From Echinicola vietnamensis DSM 17526 (GTDB lineage: Bacteria > Bacteroidota > Bacteroidia > Cytophagales > Cyclobacteriaceae), in contig NC_019904.1 of NCBI RefSeq assembly GCF_000325705.1, positions 3,102,001 through 3,166,000 on the forward strand: a stretch of 64,000 nucleotides of DNA, read 5' to 3'. A program made the position numbers and the translations under genes. Under the pieces are notes generated by a model. The model did not search any database. It worked only from the letters and a program-made list of their open reading frames with translations, and was not told the origin of the DNA. Positions 61,560-64,000 of this stretch are shown one piece after another (position 1 is the first letter of the stretch; each line of letters begins with the position of its first letter).

Positions 61560-64000
61560 ATGAAGCAAATCAATTCATTTAGTAACTTCAGGCCAATGGA
61601 GTTTTGGTGGAAGTCTTTGGTGTGGTGCATGGTGAGCCTGTATGGGAGCATTATATGTCCTGGGCAAGTAGCCGGTCAGGAGCTCAAACTCTGGTATGAT
61701 GATCCCGCAGCATCTTGGGTGGAAGCCCTTCCGATAGGAAATGGAAGGTTGGGTGCCATGGTTTTTGGTGACCCCTATGAGGAAGTGATCCAGCTGAACG
61801 AAAACACCCTCTATGCTGGCCGTCCACACAGAAACGATAATCCCGACGCAAAGGAAGCGCTGGCCGAAGTGCAATCGATGATTTTTGATGGTCAATATGG
61901 TGCTGCCCAGCATCGGATCAATGAGACATTTTTTTCGGGAATCAATGGAATGCCCTATCAGACAATGGGGCAATTAAAGCTTTATTTTGACGATGAGCGA
62001 GAGGTGAAGGAATACCGGAGGGAACTTGACCTTAAAAAGGCCCTTGTCACCACGCATTATAAGAAGGGCGATACCCACTTTACCACACAAGTTCTCGCCT
62101 CGCATCCCGATCAGGTCATGGTTATTCACCTGACTGCCGATAAGCCTGGAGCCATTCATTTTACGGCTTTGGTGGACAGGCCCGGACCCTTCCAGCTGCA
62201 GCACGCCGCCAATGGGGAATTGCTTATGACAGGCACTTCCGGTGATCATGAAGGTATCAAGGGCGGGGTGGAATTTGCCACTAGGGTAAGGGTCAAACAT
62301 TCAAAAGGGGAGATGGTCAAGACAGGTGAGGGAATTGCAGTGAACAATGCCAATTCAGCTACCATTTATATTTCCATGGCCACTAATTTCAAGCAATATG
62401 ATGACATCAGCGGTAATGCAGTGGAATTGTCCAAGCAACACCTCGAAAAGGCCTTGGGCAAGTCATTTGATCAAATCAGGAAATCACACGAGGAAGATCA
62501 TCGCCGGTATTTTGACCGTGTGTCGCTTGATTTGGGGGAAAGTGAAGCAGAAAAGGATCCAACTGACAAAAGGGTAGAAAACTTTTCGAAAAGAGACGAC
62601 CCAGGGCTGGCTGCTTTATATTTCCAGTTTGGACGTTACCTGCTGATTGCCGCCTCCCGGGCAGGAGGCCAACCGGCCAACTTACAGGGGATATGGAATG
62701 ACCAGCTCAACCCGGCCTGGGACAGCAAGTACACGGTAAACATCAATACAGAGATGAACTATTGGCCGTCTGAAATCACCCACCTTTCTGAGATGAACGA
62801 GCCGCTAGTGGAGATGGTCAGGGAACTTTCCCAAACAGGAAGAAAAACAGCCAAGGACATGTATGGCGCCCGTGGCTGGGCAATGCACCATAATACCGAT
62901 CTTTGGCGGATCACCGGTCCAGTGGACGGCGCATTTTGGGGTATGTGGCCCATGGGAGGAGCTTGGCTCACCCAGCACCTTTTGGACAAATTCGATTTTT
63001 CTGGCGATACAACCTATCTAAAATCCATTTATCCCATACTAAAAGAGGCCTGCTTATTTTATTTGGATATCCTAAAAGTAGCTCCGGAAACGGGCTGGAA
63101 GGTGGTGGTACCATCGATTTCTCCAGAGAATGCTCCTTATCTGGACCATGATGCTTCTGTAGGTGCCGGACATACAATGGATAACCAGCTGCTGTCAGAC
63201 TTGTTCCAGAGAACTTCCCGTGCGGCCAGTATCTTGGATGATAAGGCATTTGCGGAGCAGTTGAAGGATAGTTGGGCACTGCTTGCACCCATGCAAATCG
63301 GACGATGGGGCCAGCTGCAAGAATGGATGTACGATTGGGACAATCCAGAAGACCATCACCGTCATGTTTCCCACCTGTATGGGCTTTATCCCTCCAACCA
63401 GATTTCACCTTACCATACACCTAAGTTATTTCAGGCAGCCAAAACTTCCCTTATGGCAAGAGGAGATGAATCTACCGGATGGTCCATGGGATGGAAAGTC
63501 AACCTTTGGGCCAGATTACTTGATGGAAATCACGCACTCAAGTTGATCAAGGACCAATTGTCCCCGTCCATCCAGGCGGATGGCAAACAAAAAGGAGGTA
63601 CCTATCCGAATCTATTTGATGCACATCCACCATTTCAGATTGATGGCAATTTTGGCTGTGCGGCGGGAATTGCAGAGATGCTGGTTCAAAGCCATGATGG
63701 AGCCATTCACCTTTTGCCTGCTCTGCCCGATGCATGGGAGACAGGAAAGGTGAGTGGGTTGAGGACAAGAGGTGGGTTTGAGGTGGAAATGGCCTGGAAG
63801 AATGGAAAACCGCAAAAAGTGACCATCAGCTCTACATTAGGAGGCTATTGTAGGATTCGCTCTTATTATCCCCTGAGCGGAGAAGGACTTCAACCAGCTA
63901 CCGGGGAAATCAGCAATCCGTTCTTTCAGACGCCTGAAGTAAAACCGGCTTTGGTTGCTTCAGCATCTACATTATTGCCACTGGTTTTGGATGAAATATA
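61560..64000 (+). CDS. GH95-family alpha-L-fucosidase/galactosidase, truncated by window end
   Basis: Open from the ATG at 61560 to the edge (813 codons); 61597 is an alternative start. A signal segment precedes [26 protein letters not shown], the GH95 N-terminal domain start. Family motifs: [36 protein letters not shown], with the catalytic-site Asn pair (NIN region); [30 protein letters not shown]; and [16 protein letters not shown] with the Asp of the water-activating triad. GH95 enzymes remove alpha-1,2-linked L-fucose or L-galactose. Its place in a xylan locus suggests a substrate with such caps. Confidence 0.9.
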   Translation, partial: MKQINSFSNFRPMEFWWKSLVWCMVSLYGSIICPGQVAGQELKLWYDDPAASWVEALPIGNGRLGAMVFGDPYEEVIQLNENTLYAGRPHRNDNPDAKEALAEVQSMIFDGQYGAAQHRINETFFSGINGMPYQTMGQLKLYFDDEREVKEYRRELDLKKALVTTHYKKGDTHFTTQVLASHPDQVMVIHLTADKPGAIHFTALVDRPGPFQLQHAANGELLMTGTSGDHEGIKGGVEFATRVRVKHSKGEMVKTGEGIAVNNANSATIYISMATNFKQYDDISGNAVELSKQHLEKALGKSFDQIRKSHEEDHRRYFDRVSLDLGESEAEKDPTDKRVENFSKRDDPGLAALYFQFGRYLLIAASRAGGQPANLQGIWNDQLNPAWDSKYTVNINTEMNYWPSEITHLSEMNEPLVEMVRELSQTGRKTAKDMYGARGWAMHHNTDLWRITGPVDGAFWGMWPMGGAWLTQHLLDKFDFSGDTTYLKSIYPILKEACLFYLDILKVAPETGWKVVVPSISPENAPYLDHDASVGAGHTMDNQLLSDLFQRTSRAASILDDKAFAEQLKDSWALLAPMQIGRWGQLQEWMYDWDNPEDHHRHVSHLYGLYPSNQISPYHTPKLFQAAKTSLMARGDESTGWSMGWKVNLWARLLDGNHALKLIKDQLSPSIQADGKQKGGTYPNLFDAHPPFQIDGNFGCAAGIAEMLVQSHDGAIHLLPALPDAWETGKVSGLRTRGGFEVEMAWKNGKPQKVTISSTLGGYCRIRSYYPLSGEGLQPATGEISNPFFQTPEVKPALVASASTLLPLVLDEI

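Overview
The window reads as a chromosome segment of a marine-type Bacteroidota. It has SusC/SusD pairs, ECF sigma/FecR regulation, a proB lacking the PUA domain, redoxin lipoproteins and almost no Shine-Dalgarno sequences. Gene content and protein style resemble the Cytophagales family Cyclobacteriaceae (Echinicola-like); that placement is an inference from recognition, not from a marker gene.

Left third (1-29,000) is ordinary chromosome. It holds the N-terminus of a SusC receptor, a polytopic membrane protein next to a GNAT acetyltransferase, a TetR gene with a perfect palindromic operator upstream of an HD-domain gene, and a redoxin/TIGR03435-like fusion. An amidohydrolase, an OmpR-type two-component system, a universal-stress/DUF1275 operon, a K+/H+ antiporter and a SAM methyltransferase follow. 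Then come a GDPD-like/alkaline phosphatase fusion, a subclass B1 metallo-beta-lactamase lipoprotein, the proC-proB-proA operon (translationally coupled at proC/proB), a patatin-BamA type outer-membrane phospholipase, an LRR-like protein, an M50 protease and a HAD hydrolase.

Middle (29,065-39,780): a CAU-anticodon tRNA gene is the attachment site of a ~10.5 kb integrative element bounded by exact 43-bp direct repeats (29097-29139 and 39583-39625). A tyrosine recombinase lies at the right end and a small excisionase-like HTH protein at the left. A 26-bp direct repeat, apparently the recombinase arm site, lies inside each end. The cargo is AT-rich and looks like a defence/accessory set: a PIN-like nuclease, a helical protein with an Rx4H motif, a membrane protein overlapping a gene for an internally duplicated repeat protein, three XRE-type regulators around a palindromic operator, a winged-helix/PD-(D/E)xK nuclease with its own palindrome, and a UPF0489 protein. 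I see no relaxase, replication or conjugation genes. A second tRNA (Val, GAC) follows, and its 3' flank carries a vestige that looks like the end of a related element. A gene-poor 1.6 kb stretch with a REP-like hairpin array comes next.

Right third (41,376-64,000) is a polysaccharide utilisation locus for xylan-type hemicellulose. It has an ECF sigma factor and FecR anti-sigma, a SusC with STN signalling domain plus SusD, a second SusC/SusD pair, a DUF-type surface lipoprotein, a GH10 xylanase with two carbohydrate-binding modules inserted in its catalytic domain, a compact GH10, two GH43 enzymes and a GH95 alpha-fucosidase-family enzyme cut by the window end. The implied order of work is surface binding and cutting by the lipoprotein xylanase, TonB-dependent import through SusC/D, periplasmic trimming by GH10/GH43/GH95, and induction through the SusC-FecR-sigma relay.
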